Assembly: GCA_021840785.1 (NCBI GenBank) | Contig: JAKBXD010000076.1 | Span: 1-8,873 of the forward strand | Length of the DNA stretch: 8,873 nucleotides | Direction of reading: 5' to 3' | DNA from: Pseudomonadota bacterium | GTDB taxonomy: Bacteria > Pseudomonadota > Gammaproteobacteria > Acidithiobacillales > Acidithiobacillaceae | Part shown: positions 1 to 6,710 of the stretch, piece after piece | Layout of the letters: the number at the start of each line of letters is the position of its first letter | How positions within the stretch are numbered: the stretch's first letter is position 1 | Translations under genes and position numbers: made by a program | The notes under the pieces: generated by a model | Told to the model about the DNA's origin: nothing | The model's database searches: none | The model's input: only the letters and a program-made list of their open reading frames with translations

Positions 1-1
1 G

Positions 2-820
2 GCGCTGGCCATCGTTCTGGCGCTTCCGGTGGGTCTTTTTGCTGCCCTCAACAATCTCCAGCAACTCTTGGGGCAATGGCGGGATCAAGCGCAGATCTCC
101 CTCTTTTTGCACCAGGACGTCTCTGCCGCAGAGGTTCAGAAACTTCAGGCCCTGCTTGAAGGCAGCACCGGGGTGGTAAGCGTGCGTTATGTGGGCAAAG
201 AGGCGGCGCTGACGGAGTTCGAGCGCAATGCCGGAATGACGGCGGCCATCCAGACCTTAGGTGAAAATCCTTTACCGGCCTCTTTTGTGGTCGAACTGAA
301 CCCGCTGGCGCAGAGTCCATCTGAGCTGCAAACACTGGTAGCCTATTGGGGCCAGCAACCGGGAGTAGCCAGTGCGCAATCAGACCTGCATTGGGTGGCG
401 CGTTTGCAGGCGATCCTTGCTTTAGGCAAGCGCGCGGTGTGGATTCTCGCAGGATTACTCGCCGTGGGAGCCATTCTCGTCATGGGTAACACGATCCGCC
501 TGCACATTGCCCAGAGGCGTGACGAAATCGATGTGGCGAGTCTGGTAGGTGCTACCCGCGCCTTCATTCGCCGTCCCTTTCTGTATCAGGGCCTGTTTCA
601 GGGGGCGGTTGCCGGGATGATTGCCTGGCTTATCGTCGCTATTACGGTAACCGTTTTACAGGGACCGGTGGAACAATTAGCGGAACTCTATGGGGCCCGC
701 TTCCATTTGCTGGGTCTGAATTCCGGGCAGGGTCTTATTCTCGTCGCCGCCAGTGCGCTTCTCGGTTGGTTGGGGTCGCGCCTTGCAGTGGGGCGGCACC
801 TCGACCATACTTTTTCCTGA
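2..820 (+). CDS. ftsX: Cell-division protein FtsX, 5'-truncated by the window edge
   Basis: FtsX is the inner-membrane subunit of the FtsEX complex, which resembles an ABC transporter and couples ATP hydrolysis by FtsE to activation of septal peptidoglycan hydrolases. The frame is open from base 2, so the true start lies upstream; 272 codons are visible. The fragment opens in the first membrane helix (ALAIVLALPVGLFAAL). A periplasmic domain follows (about residues 20-140), then three hydrophobic segments at about 145-167, 198-220 and 243-264. The cytoplasmic loop RRDEIDVASLVGAT (172-185), followed by RRPFLYQGLFQG (190-201), is close to the E. coli FtsX loop RREEIEIMRLVGAT. ftsE would be expected just upstream. 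The rpoH gene follows in the same direction after about 70 nt, the ftsE-ftsX-rpoH order known from E. coli. No truncation or frameshift is seen inside the visible part. Confidence 0.95.
   Translation, partial: ALAIVLALPVGLFAALNNLQQLLGQWRDQAQISLFLHQDVSAAEVQKLQALLEGSTGVVSVRYVGKEAALTEFERNAGMTAAIQTLGENPLPASFVVELNPLAQSPSELQTLVAYWGQQPGVASAQSDLHWVARLQAILALGKRAVWILAGLLAVGAILVMGNTIRLHIAQRRDEIDVASLVGATRAFIRRPFLYQGLFQGAVAGMIAWLIVAITVTVLQGPVEQLAELYGARFHLLGLNSGQGLILVAASALLGWLGSRLAVGRHLDHTFS
783..811 (+). promoter_or_regulatory. Possible weak rpoH promoter inside the ftsX 3' end
   Basis: TTGCAG (783-788) and CATACT (806-811) are separated by 17 nt, a sigma-70-like pair with 3/6 and 4/6 consensus matches. 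It ends about 80 nt before the rpoH start. Known rpoH genes often have promoters within or just after ftsX, but this match is weak and could be chance. Confidence 0.22.
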
Positions 821-825
821 GGCGA

Positions 826-863
826 GACTCCGCAAAACGGAACATGCGGTCGTATTCGGAGTC
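826..863 (+). other. Inverted repeat in the rpoH leader
   Basis: GACTCCG (826-832) is repeated in inverted orientation as CGGAGTC (857-863), a perfect 7-bp stem around a 24-nt loop between ftsX and rpoH. There is no T-run after it, so it is unlikely to be a terminator. It could be a leader structure in the rpoH mRNA, but its stability has not been computed. Confidence 0.4.
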
Positions 864-884
864 CAACTACGCATGACGGTGCAT

Positions 885-889
885 GAGGA
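885..889 (+). promoter_or_regulatory. Ribosome binding site that decides the rpoH start
   Basis: GAGGA lies 5 nt before the ATG at 895. The alternative in-frame ATG at 883 has no comparable purine-rich motif before it and itself overlaps this site, so 895 is the better start. Confidence 0.6.
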
Positions 890-894
890 TTGCT

Positions 895-1746
895 ATGAAA
901 GAACTTGCGATAGCCAGTAGAGATTTGGTCAGCCCCGACGGGCTGGCGGCCTACCTGCGTTTTGTGAACGCTCAACCGCTTCTGCAACCGGAAGAAGAGC
1001 GCGATCTTGCCCTGCGCCTGCGTGATCACGATGATGTGGATGCGGCCAAGGATCTGGTGCTCAGCCACCTGCGTTTTGTGGTGCGGGTAGCGCGGGGTTA
1101 TCGAGGGTATGGCTTGCAAGAAGCCGACTTGATTCAAGAAGGTAATATCGGGCTGATGAAGGCGGTGAAGCGCTACGACCCGGATCATGGCGTACGTCTG
1201 GTCTCCTTTGCGGTGCATTGGGTCAAGGCGGAGATCCACGAATTCATCCTGCGCAACTGGCGTATTGTCAAAGTGGCTACTACCAAGGCGCAGCGCAAAC
1301 TGTTTTTCAACCTCCGTTCCAGTCGCACCCACACCGGCTGGATGGGTGGCCAGGAGAGTGCCGCCATCGCGGACGATCTGGGCGTTACCCAGGCGCAGGT
1401 GTTGGAGATGGAAGGGCGGATGTCCGGCTATGACTATTCGCTCAACCTCGAACCCAATGAGGACGGAGAGGGTGGGCGTGTCCTGGAGTTGGCGGATCCC
1501 ACCGGGTCTCCCGTAGAGCAACTGGCGGAACGAGACTGGGATCAGCATCAGCACAAGGCCTTGCACACGGCGTTGTCCATTCTGCCCCAGAGAGATCGCT
1601 ACATCATTGAGAACCGCTGGCTGAGCGAAGACCCTAAAACCTTGCAGGTGTTGGGCGATGAACTGGGTGTTTCGGCAGAACGGGTGCGGCAACTGGAAAA
1701 AAGCAGTATGGACAAGTTGCGTCAGCAGATGCTGGCGACTGCTTGA
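895..1746 (+). CDS. rpoH: RNA polymerase sigma factor RpoH (sigma-32, heat shock)
   Basis: This sigma-70-family factor directs RNA polymerase to heat-shock promoters. From the ATG at 895 it is 283 aa, the usual size (E. coli 284). Region 2 is nearly identical to the E. coli protein: DLIQEGNIGLMKAVKRYDP at about residues 78-96, then VRLVSFAVHW and RNWRIVKVATTKAQRKL. The RpoH box QRKLFFNLR (about 133-141), diagnostic of RpoH against RpoD or RpoS, is intact. Region 4 has the helix-turn-helix LGDELGVSAERVRQLEKSS, starting at about residue 253. An in-frame ATG at 883 would add four residues (MRIA), but the SD at 885-889 favours 895. The gene follows ftsX, and its stop overlaps the start of a DsrE-like gene. 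The hslVU genes, members of the sigma-32 regulon in E. coli, lie convergently downstream. Control by mRNA structure or by chaperone and protease feedback is known for the family but cannot be shown here. Confidence 0.98.
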   Translation: MKELAIASRDLVSPDGLAAYLRFVNAQPLLQPEEERDLALRLRDHDDVDAAKDLVLSHLRFVVRVARGYRGYGLQEADLIQEGNIGLMKAVKRYDPDHGVRLVSFAVHWVKAEIHEFILRNWRIVKVATTKAQRKLFFNLRSSRTHTGWMGGQESAAIADDLGVTQAQVLEMEGRMSGYDYSLNLEPNEDGEGGRVLELADPTGSPVEQLAERDWDQHQHKALHTALSILPQRDRYIIENRWLSEDPKTLQVLGDELGVSAERVRQLEKSSMDKLRQQMLATA

Positions 1747-2075
1747 GCGCAGTGCTGCTTTTCCACGTCGACGACGCCGGTCGCTGGCCTAATCTGCTGG
1801 CCAATGTTCGCAATGCTCAGACAGCGGCTCCCGAGCGGAGTTTGCGGGTCATCGCGAATGGTCAGGCACCCATGTCCCTCTGGGCGAAGGGCCATTGGCG
1901 GCGCGAGATAGAAGAGCGCATCAGCGCCGGAGTGCGGGTCGATTTTTGTGAAAATAGCCTGCTTAATCTGGGTTTGGATCCCGATGACCGCCCGCTAGGC
2001 AGCCAACTGGTTGCCGCCGGGGTCGTTGCCATCGCCGATGCCCAGGAGGCCGGTGCCCTCTACATTAAGCCTTGA
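1743..2075 (+). CDS. Small DsrE/DsrF-like protein coupled to rpoH
   Basis: A 110-aa protein that I place in the DsrE/DsrF-like superfamily (the COG1416-like group) by pattern: a first beta strand with AVLLFHVDDAGRW, NVRN near residue 21, a second strand LRVIANGQAP, then GVRVDFCENSL with a lone cysteine (C69), and the ending DAQEAGALYIKP, typical of this group. Dsr-type members carry sulfur on a conserved cysteine in sulfur-oxidation pathways; many others have no known function. The assigned start is TTG at 1743, overlapping the rpoH TGA (1744-1746). GTG at 1752 is the alternative. Neither has a good SD, so translation probably depends on ribosomes finishing rpoH. No other sulfur-trafficking genes (tusA, rhodanese, hdr) are in the window, so a role in sulfur oxidation is only a possibility. 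Confidence 0.75.
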   Translation: MSAVLLFHVDDAGRWPNLLANVRNAQTAAPERSLRVIANGQAPMSLWAKGHWRREIEERISAGVRVDFCENSLLNLGLDPDDRPLGSQLVAAGVVAIADAQEAGALYIKP

Positions 2076-2079
2076 GCTC

Positions 2080-2095
2080 GCGGTACAGTTACCGC
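2080..2095. terminator. Hairpin between two convergent genes
   Basis: GCGGTA (2080-2085), loop CAGT, TACCGC (2090-2095): a perfect 6-bp stem filling most of the 21-nt gap between the stops of the DsrE-like gene (2075) and hslU (2097). Being symmetrical, it would form in RNA from either strand. No T-run follows on either side, so it is not a classical intrinsic terminator. It may protect the 3' ends or help factor-dependent termination. Confidence 0.45.
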
Positions 2096-2096
2096 A

Positions 2097-3425
2097 TCAC
2101 AAAATATAGCGGGACAAATCCTCGTCCTGCGCCAGATCCTTCAGGCGGCTGTCCACATAGGCAGCGTCGACTTCCAGGGCAGTAGCGCCGCCGTCCGGCG
2201 CGACAAAAGCCACATCTTCCAGCAACCGCTCCATGACGGTGTGTAATCGCCGAGCCCCGATGTTCTCCACACGCTCGTTGACCTGCTGAGCAATCTCGGC
2301 AATGCGCTGCACACCCCCCTGAGTAAAGTGCAAAGTTACCCCGTCGCTGGCCAGCAAGGCGCTGTACTGCCGGACCAGCGCATTCTCCGGTTCCTGCAGT
2401 ATGCGTACCAAATCTGCCGCACTGAGGGCTTCCAGTTCCACGCGAATGGGCAGGCGGCCTTGCAGCTCTGGAATCAAATCTGAAGGCTTGCTGAGGTGGA
2501 AGGCACCAGAGGCGATGAAGAGGATATGGTCGGTCTTTACCACGCCGTAACGGGTGCTCACATTGGAACCTTCTACCAGTGGCAGCAGATCCCGCTGCAC
2601 GCCTTCCCGGGAAACGTCCGAGCCCTGCTGCGTGCCAGCGCGCACTGCTACCTTGTCGATCTCATCAATAAAGACAATGCCGCCGGACTGCACCCGCTCC
2701 AGCGCCAGGGCGCGGACTTCCTCTTCATTGACCAGCTTGGCGGCTTCCTCATCCGTCAATAGACGCTGCGCTTCGCTAACGGTGACGCGTCGCGTGCTGG
2801 TTTTGCTTGGTGCCATGTTGGAGAACATATCGCGGAGCTGATTGGTCATTTCTTCCATGCCCGCCGGGGCCATGATCTCTACACCACCCTTGGGCGCACT
2901 CACTTCGATCTCAATTTCCTGCGAGTCCAGTTTGCCTTCGCGCAGCATTTTGCGAAATTTCTGGCGCGTACCCTCATCGTTGCGCGGCACAGTGCTGTCG
3001 CGGGGGCCGGGGATGAGGATGTCGATGATCCTCTCCTCGGCCAGTTCCTCAGCACGCTGGCGCAGCGCGACCTGCCGTTCGTTGCGGATCATATCTACAG
3101 CGGTTTCGGTCAAATCGCGGATGATGGATTCCACATCCTTACCCACGTAGCCCACCTCGGTGAACTTGGTAGCTTCAACCTTGATGAAGGGGGCGTTGGC
3201 GAGTTGCGCCAGACGTCGGGCGATTTCCGTTTTGCCGACCCCGGTGGGCCCGATCATCAGGATGTTTTTGGGAGTGATTTCCTGATGCAGTGGCGGCGGC
3301 ACCTGCCCGCGCCGCCAGCGGTTGCGCAGGGCAATCGCCACGGCACGCTTGGCCTCGGATTGGCCGATGATGTACTTGTCCAATTCCTGGACGATCTCGC
3401 GGGGGGTCATTTCAGACATGCTCAT
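2097..3425 (-). CDS. hslU: HslU, AAA+ ATPase of the HslVU protease
   Basis: HslU (ClpY) is a hexameric AAA+ unfoldase that feeds substrates into the HslV peptidase in the cytoplasm. The 442-aa product matches the usual length (E. coli 443). Visible motifs: the N-terminal [16 protein letters not shown], Walker A GPTGVGKT (59-66), the pore loop GYVG (92-95), Walker B IVFIDEID (250-257), [12 protein letters not shown] with the candidate arginine finger (R324), and sensor-2 GARRLH (390-395). The C-terminal tail EDLSRYIL is the peptide that docks into HslV. The more variable I-domain spans about 110-240. The ATG at 3425 overlaps the hslV stop (ATGA), indicating coupled translation; an internal ATG at 3419 aligns with the E. 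coli start and is an alternative. It is the last gene of the operon and converges on the rpoH cluster. Confidence 0.99.
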   Translation of the reverse strand: MSMSEMTPREIVQELDKYIIGQSEAKRAVAIALRNRWRRGQVPPPLHQEITPKNILMIGPTGVGKTEIARRLAQLANAPFIKVEATKFTEVGYVGKDVESIIRDLTETAVDMIRNERQVALRQRAEELAEERIIDILIPGPRDSTVPRNDEGTRQKFRKMLREGKLDSQEIEIEVSAPKGGVEIMAPAGMEEMTNQLRDMFSNMAPSKTSTRRVTVSEAQRLLTDEEAAKLVNEEEVRALALERVQSGGIVFIDEIDKVAVRAGTQQGSDVSREGVQRDLLPLVEGSNVSTRYGVVKTDHILFIASGAFHLSKPSDLIPELQGRLPIRVELEALSAADLVRILQEPENALVRQYSALLASDGVTLHFTQGGVQRIAEIAQQVNERVENIGARRLHTVMERLLEDVAFVAPDGGATALEVDAAYVDSRLKDLAQDEDLSRYIL

Positions 3426-3961
3426 AGTTCTTCAATCGTGTGGTTGTGGTTGGTGTAAATGCAGATGTCGCCAGCAATGCTTAGGGCACGTTCGGCGATG
3501 CTGCGGGCGGGCAGGTCGCTATTTTCCAGCAGGGCGCGCGCCGCTGACAAGGCGTACGGCCCGCCGGAACCGATGGCGATGATGCCGTATTCTGGCTCCA
3601 GTACGTCTCCTTGCCCGGTAATAATTAGACTTTGTTTGTCATCGGCGATGGCGAGCATGGCCTCCAGACGGCGCAGTACCCGATCGGTGCGCCACTCCTT
3701 GGCCAGTTCCACGGCGGCTTTGGCCAACTGACCGGGGTGAGCCTTATGTTTGGCCTCAAAACGCTCCAGCAGGGTAAAAGCGTCCGCCGTAGCTCCGGCG
3801 AAACCGGTCAGGACGCCAGGATCTATACGGCGTACCTTACGGGCGTTGCCTTTCATCACCGTATTGCCGAGGGTCACCTGGCCATCTCCCGCCATGACCA
3901 CGTTGCTCCCCCGGCGGACACAAAGAATCGTTGTCCCATGCATTTGCTGCGAATCTGTCAT
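3422..3961 (-). CDS. hslV: HslV, threonine peptidase of the HslVU protease
   Basis: HslV (ClpQ) is a proteasome-like threonine protease forming a double hexameric ring capped by HslU. The product is 179 aa. Cleavage before TTILCVRR would expose the catalytic threonine (T10). D26 in AGDGQ and K42 in GNARKVRR occupy the positions of E. coli Asp17 and Lys33. The motifs [31 protein letters not shown] and [17 protein letters not shown] are all present. The ATG at 3961 is preceded by GAGGA (3968-3972) at 6 nt and forms an ATGA overlap with the xerC stop, which supports this start. It implies a 9-residue leader (MTDSQQMHG) rather than the single Met of E. coli HslV. An internal ATG at 3943 would give a shorter leader but lacks a good SD. 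Confidence 0.99.
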   Translation of the reverse strand: MTDSQQMHGTTILCVRRGSNVVMAGDGQVTLGNTVMKGNARKVRRIDPGVLTGFAGATADAFTLLERFEAKHKAHPGQLAKAAVELAKEWRTDRVLRRLEAMLAIADDKQSLIITGQGDVLEPEYGIIAIGSGGPYALSAARALLENSDLPARSIAERALSIAGDICIYTNHNHTIEEL

Positions 3962-4905
3962 GCTTTTTCCTCAAAATGTTTCGTATCCTGGACATCGCGT
4001 CGTGATCGCGGGTGCGCCTGGTCGTAGACCTGCGCCAATTGCTGATAATCCATATGGGTATAGATGGCGGTGGTGCCAATACCGGCATGGCCAAGGAATT
4101 CCTGTACCGCGCGCAAGTCGCCGGACGATTGTAACAGATGGCTGGCAGCACTATGGCGCAGGGTATGGGGGTGCAGCGCTTGTCCCAATCGCGTCTCACC
4201 CAGTTTTTTGACCCGTATCTGGATGCTGCGCACGCTGAGTCGCTGGCCGCGTTGATTGATGAAAAGCGCTGTTTCTTCGCCTGCAGACATCGCCGGGCGC
4301 AGCGCAAGGTAGGCGCGGAGTGCCGCCCAGGCGGGCTGACCCACGGGTACGATGCGTTCCTTGTGGCCCTTGCCCAACACCCGCACCGTACCCCCATGAT
4401 AATCCAGATCGCCTAAATTCAGCCCTGCCAGTTCGCTGACGCGCAGGGCGCTGGAGTACAGCAGTTCCAGGATCAGTTGATCACGCAGGCGGATAAAGTC
4501 TTTCTGATCCTCGGCTGCGCCGGGGGTGGAGGTGGGCTGCATCAGCACGCGCGCCTGGTCTACGGTCAGCCAATCGGGCAGACGCTGCTCCGCCCTGGGC
4601 ATGGCGAGGCCCTGCACCGGATTGCGCAGTTCGGGCGCGTCATGTTGCAAATGGCGATAAAGAGCGCGTAATGCCGCGAAATGCCTGCGCAGGCTGCGAA
4701 TGGCCACGCCCCGGCTGCGCTCCGCCATGAGGTAGGCGCGCAGACTGCTGCGATCTATTTGCGCGATTTCCGTCTGCCCGCGTTGCTGTGAAAATCGCGA
4801 CCAGGCGAATAGGTCATGGCCATAGGCGCTGATCGTGGCCGGACTGGCCCTGCCGCTCTGCCGGAGCGTTTCGATAAATTGGACAATGGCGGTTTCGATC
4901 AGCAT
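3958..4905 (-). CDS. xerC: Tyrosine recombinase XerC
   Basis: XerC works with XerD at dif to resolve chromosome dimers at division. The 315-aa product has an N-terminal SAM-like core-binding domain (about 1-105) and a C-terminal catalytic domain. The full tyrosine-recombinase set is visible: R155 (SSALRVSEL), K179 (LGKGHKER), H247 and R250 ([12 protein letters not shown]), H273 (LGHAG) and the nucleophile Y282 (AIYTHMD). The start is taken at the ATG at 4905 ([10 protein letters not shown]), which agrees with the family length. The frame stays open upstream to beyond 5500, but that part lies over the DUF484 gene and shows no homology. The start overlaps the DUF484 stop by 7 nt and the stop overlaps the hslV start by 4 nt. 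No strong SD precedes it, so expression is probably coupled. XerC rather than XerD is inferred from the dapF-DUF484-xerC context. Confidence 0.97.
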   Translation of the reverse strand: MLIETAIVQFIETLRQSGRASPATISAYGHDLFAWSRFSQQRGQTEIAQIDRSSLRAYLMAERSRGVAIRSLRRHFAALRALYRHLQHDAPELRNPVQGLAMPRAEQRLPDWLTVDQARVLMQPTSTPGAAEDQKDFIRLRDQLILELLYSSALRVSELAGLNLGDLDYHGGTVRVLGKGHKERIVPVGQPAWAALRAYLALRPAMSAGEETALFINQRGQRLSVRSIQIRVKKLGETRLGQALHPHTLRHSAASHLLQSSGDLRAVQEFLGHAGIGTTAIYTHMDYQQLAQVYDQAHPRSRRDVQDTKHFEEKA

Positions 4906-5582
4906 GGAGTCAGGCAGCGATCCAGTGCCGCGGTGACCAGGCGGGCAATCTGGTCGAGCAGGTCGGCCCCGGCGTCCTCGGCATAGCGGCCGGGGTGTTG
5001 ACTGCCGAGCAAAATACCCCCTTGCAGATGCTGACCGGCAAGCGGGATCAGGGCGAAGGATTCCAGTCCCGCCCCCGCCGCGCCGAAGAGGGTGCTGCGC
5101 AGGGCCGGGCTGAGGGTCAGTCCGGTCGCTGCGCGCAACAGCGGGAATCCATTCAGAACCTCCTGAAAATCCGCCTGGTCCAGTGGCAGAAATTGTGGCA
5201 GATCGGCCATGGGCGCGCGGGTGATCAAGGCCATTTCCTCGACCTGAAAGCCCTCCCGCAAGCGGCTGATAACGGTATTCAGGGTCGTAGTACAATCGGG
5301 CGTCTGCAGCAGTTCGGTAGCCAGATCGGAGAGGTGCAGGCCGAGTGCGGCATTCTGTTGGGCGGCACCCAGCAGCGCGGTGATGCGTTGGCGCAGACGG
5401 ATATTTTCCTCGCGCAGTACCTGTGCCTGCCGCTCCAGCAGGGAGGAGGCCGAACCGCGTCCGACATGGGGCAGGGTCAGGGTGTGAAGCAGGTCTTCCT
5501 GATCCCACAAAAATCGTGGGTGTTGGCGGAGATAGGCCCGGACCTGATCCGCCTGGTCATCCGTTTCGGGGGCGATGGTCAC
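4899..5582 (-). CDS. DUF484 family protein
   Basis: A 227-aa protein of the DUF484 family (E. coli YigA lies between dapF and xerC in the same way). The N-terminal signature is clear: VRAYLRQHPRFLW (14-26), LTLPHVGRGSASSLLERQ (about 35-52), then VLREENIRLRQRITALLGAAQQNA, a probable coiled coil (55-78). The C-terminal half (about 85-222) has a GAF-like pattern, with FALIPLAG, GGILLGSQHPGRY and a final helix LLDQIARLVTAALDRC. I see no obvious cofactor-binding residues, and the function is unknown. It starts with GTG directly after the stop of the 58-codon ORF (TGAGTG), with GGGAGG (5591-5596) 8 nt upstream, and overlaps xerC by 7 nt. Likely cytoplasmic; no signal peptide or membrane segment is visible. 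Confidence 0.93.
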   Translation of the reverse strand: MTIAPETDDQADQVRAYLRQHPRFLWDQEDLLHTLTLPHVGRGSASSLLERQAQVLREENIRLRQRITALLGAAQQNAALGLHLSDLATELLQTPDCTTTLNTVISRLREGFQVEEMALITRAPMADLPQFLPLDQADFQEVLNGFPLLRAATGLTLSPALRSTLFGAAGAGLESFALIPLAGQHLQGGILLGSQHPGRYAEDAGADLLDQIARLVTAALDRCLTPC

Positions 5583-5759
5583 TCAGTCATCCTCCCAATG
5601 GGTTTCATGGTAGCGTTCAGCGGCGCTATGCACTTCCAGTGCGGCGATCAGGCGTGCCAGCGTTTCACCCTCCTGGTCATTGAGTCTGTGCAGAAAATCT
5701 AACTGGGTTGCATCGCTGTTCAAGCCCTTGGCAATAGCCTTTAAGGTCGTATCCTGCAT
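5583..5759 (-). CDS. Unrecognised 58-aa protein between dapF and DUF484
   Basis: I do not recognise a family. From the ATG at 5759 the product is 58 aa: MQDTTLKAIAKGLNSDATQL, a likely amphipathic helix near 21-42 (DFLHRLNDQEGETLARLIAA), then a polar His/Glu/Asp-rich tail ending HETHWEDD. There is no membrane segment, signal peptide or cysteine. GAGGGGG (5768-5774) stands 8 nt before the ATG, a good SD. The ATG lies one base after the dapF stop, and the ORF's TGA is followed immediately by the DUF484 GTG. Such exact packing with a good SD supports a real translated gene. The frame extends upstream to 5816 inside dapF, but the SD and junction favour 5759. It probably acts with its operon partners or only in translational coupling. 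Confidence 0.65.
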   Translation of the reverse strand: MQDTTLKAIAKGLNSDATQLDFLHRLNDQEGETLARLIAALEVHSAAERYHETHWEDD

Positions 5760-5760
5760 G

Positions 5761-6654
5761 TCATGATCCCCCCTCACTGTTCCCGAGAACTGCAGATATG
5801 GGCCAAACCCCATCAAAAACCACTTGCGCGGGGCCTGTCATCATAACGGGTTGCCCAGGACCCGCCCACTCAATGTACAGGGAGCCGCCCGGCAGGGTCA
5901 CGGCTACCGCGTGATCCAATTCATCCCAACGGATACCGGCGACTATCGCCGCGCAGGCATTGCTGCCGCAGGCCAGGGTTTCCCCGACGCCCCGCTCCCA
6001 GACCCGGAGTTGAACATGGCTACGGTCGCAGACCTCCATAAAACCCACATTGCAGTGCCGGGGAAAGTCCGGGTGTGTTTCAATACGGGGACCCAGGGTG
6101 GCTACCGGTGCATCGGTCACGCTGGATACGCGCAACACCGCGTGGGGATTGCCCATGCCGACGGCGGCGATGCGCAGAGTGTCGTCCCCTACGGACAGAA
6201 GGTATTCGGGCGCTTCTTCATTGTTGCGGAAGGGGACGTCAGCCGGGGCGAGTTGCGGGATACCCATATTGACGGTGATCTCACCATTACTCTGGTGATG
6301 CAGCATCAGGTGCCCGGACTGCGTTTCGACAGTGATGACCTCCTTGTTCGTGAGCCCGGCGCGGCGCACGAAGACGGCGAAGCAGCGGGCGCCGTTGCCA
6401 CACTGCGCCACCTCAGTGCCGTCCGCGTTAAAGATGCGATACCGGAAATCCGCATTGGGGGACGTCGCGGCCTCTACGAGCAGAATTTGATCGCAACCGA
6501 CACCGAAGTGGCGGTCGGCTATGGCACGGACCGCCTCGGGGCGCAGTTCGATCCGTTGACGAACGCCATCAAAAATGACGAAATCGTTACCTAGGCCCTG
6601 CATCTTGGTGAAGCGCAGAGAGGGGGACGCAGAATCAGTAAGGGCGTGGCTCAT
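5761..6654 (-). CDS. dapF: Diaminopimelate epimerase DapF
   Basis: DapF converts LL- to meso-diaminopimelate, the precursor of lysine and of the peptidoglycan cross-link residue, in the cytoplasm. The product is 297 aa, somewhat longer than E. coli (274), with about 12 extra residues before the conserved LRFTKMQGLGNDF (13-25). Both cysteines of the cofactor-free two-base mechanism are visible: C85 in AQCGNGARCFA and C229 in GETLACGSNACAA. Other landmarks are DRHFGVGCDQ (48-56), FRYRIFNADGTEVAQ (70-84), GMGNPHAV and the C-terminal LPGGSLYIEW. The ATG at 6654 has no Shine-Dalgarno upstream, and no better start exists before the conserved core. It opens the - strand operon, and a tRNA-Gln gene lies 56 nt upstream in the same direction. 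Confidence 0.98.
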   Translation of the reverse strand: MSHALTDSASPSLRFTKMQGLGNDFVIFDGVRQRIELRPEAVRAIADRHFGVGCDQILLVEAATSPNADFRYRIFNADGTEVAQCGNGARCFAVFVRRAGLTNKEVITVETQSGHLMLHHQSNGEITVNMGIPQLAPADVPFRNNEEAPEYLLSVGDDTLRIAAVGMGNPHAVLRVSSVTDAPVATLGPRIETHPDFPRHCNVGFMEVCDRSHVQLRVWERGVGETLACGSNACAAIVAGIRWDELDHAVAVTLPGGSLYIEWAGPGQPVMMTGPAQVVFDGVWPISAVLGNSEGGS

Positions 6655-6660
6655 GTGCCG

Positions 6661-6690
6661 AGTTTAGCAATGTCTGTCCGGGGAGGACAA
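6661..6690 (-). promoter_or_regulatory. Possible dapF-proximal promoter, leaderless start
   Basis: On the - strand, TTGTCC (6690-6685) and TAAACT (6666-6661) are 18 nt apart, with 4/6 matches to each sigma-70 hexamer. A start about 7 nt after the -10 would fall at the A of the dapF ATG (6654), giving a leaderless mRNA. This fits the missing SD but is only suggestive. Confidence 0.25.
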
Positions 6691-6710
6691 CGCGCGTCAG
6701 CATTATTATT

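Noticed and set aside
688..1692. Long open frame antisense to rpoH
   Set aside because: rpoH is a full-length conserved gene in its own frame; the antisense product matches nothing I know and mirrors codon bias.
4163..4195. Sigma-32-like -10 (CCCCATAC on the - strand) inside xerC, about 200 nt before hslV
   Set aside because: The matching -35 is poor (TTGGGA about 12 nt away), and the bases encode the conserved HPHTLRH motif region of XerC.
4906..5508. Open frame continuing upstream of xerC on the - strand
   Set aside because: It lies entirely over the DUF484 gene, its translation is low-complexity and Arg/Pro/Gly-rich, and the 315-aa product from 4905 already has full XerC length.
5760..5816. 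Longer form of the 58-aa ORF starting inside dapF
   Set aside because: The SD and the TGA-C-ATG junction point to the ATG at 5759.
5824..6594. Long open frame antisense to dapF
   Set aside because: It is a shadow of dapF, with no recognisable motifs, and it opposes a conserved gene.
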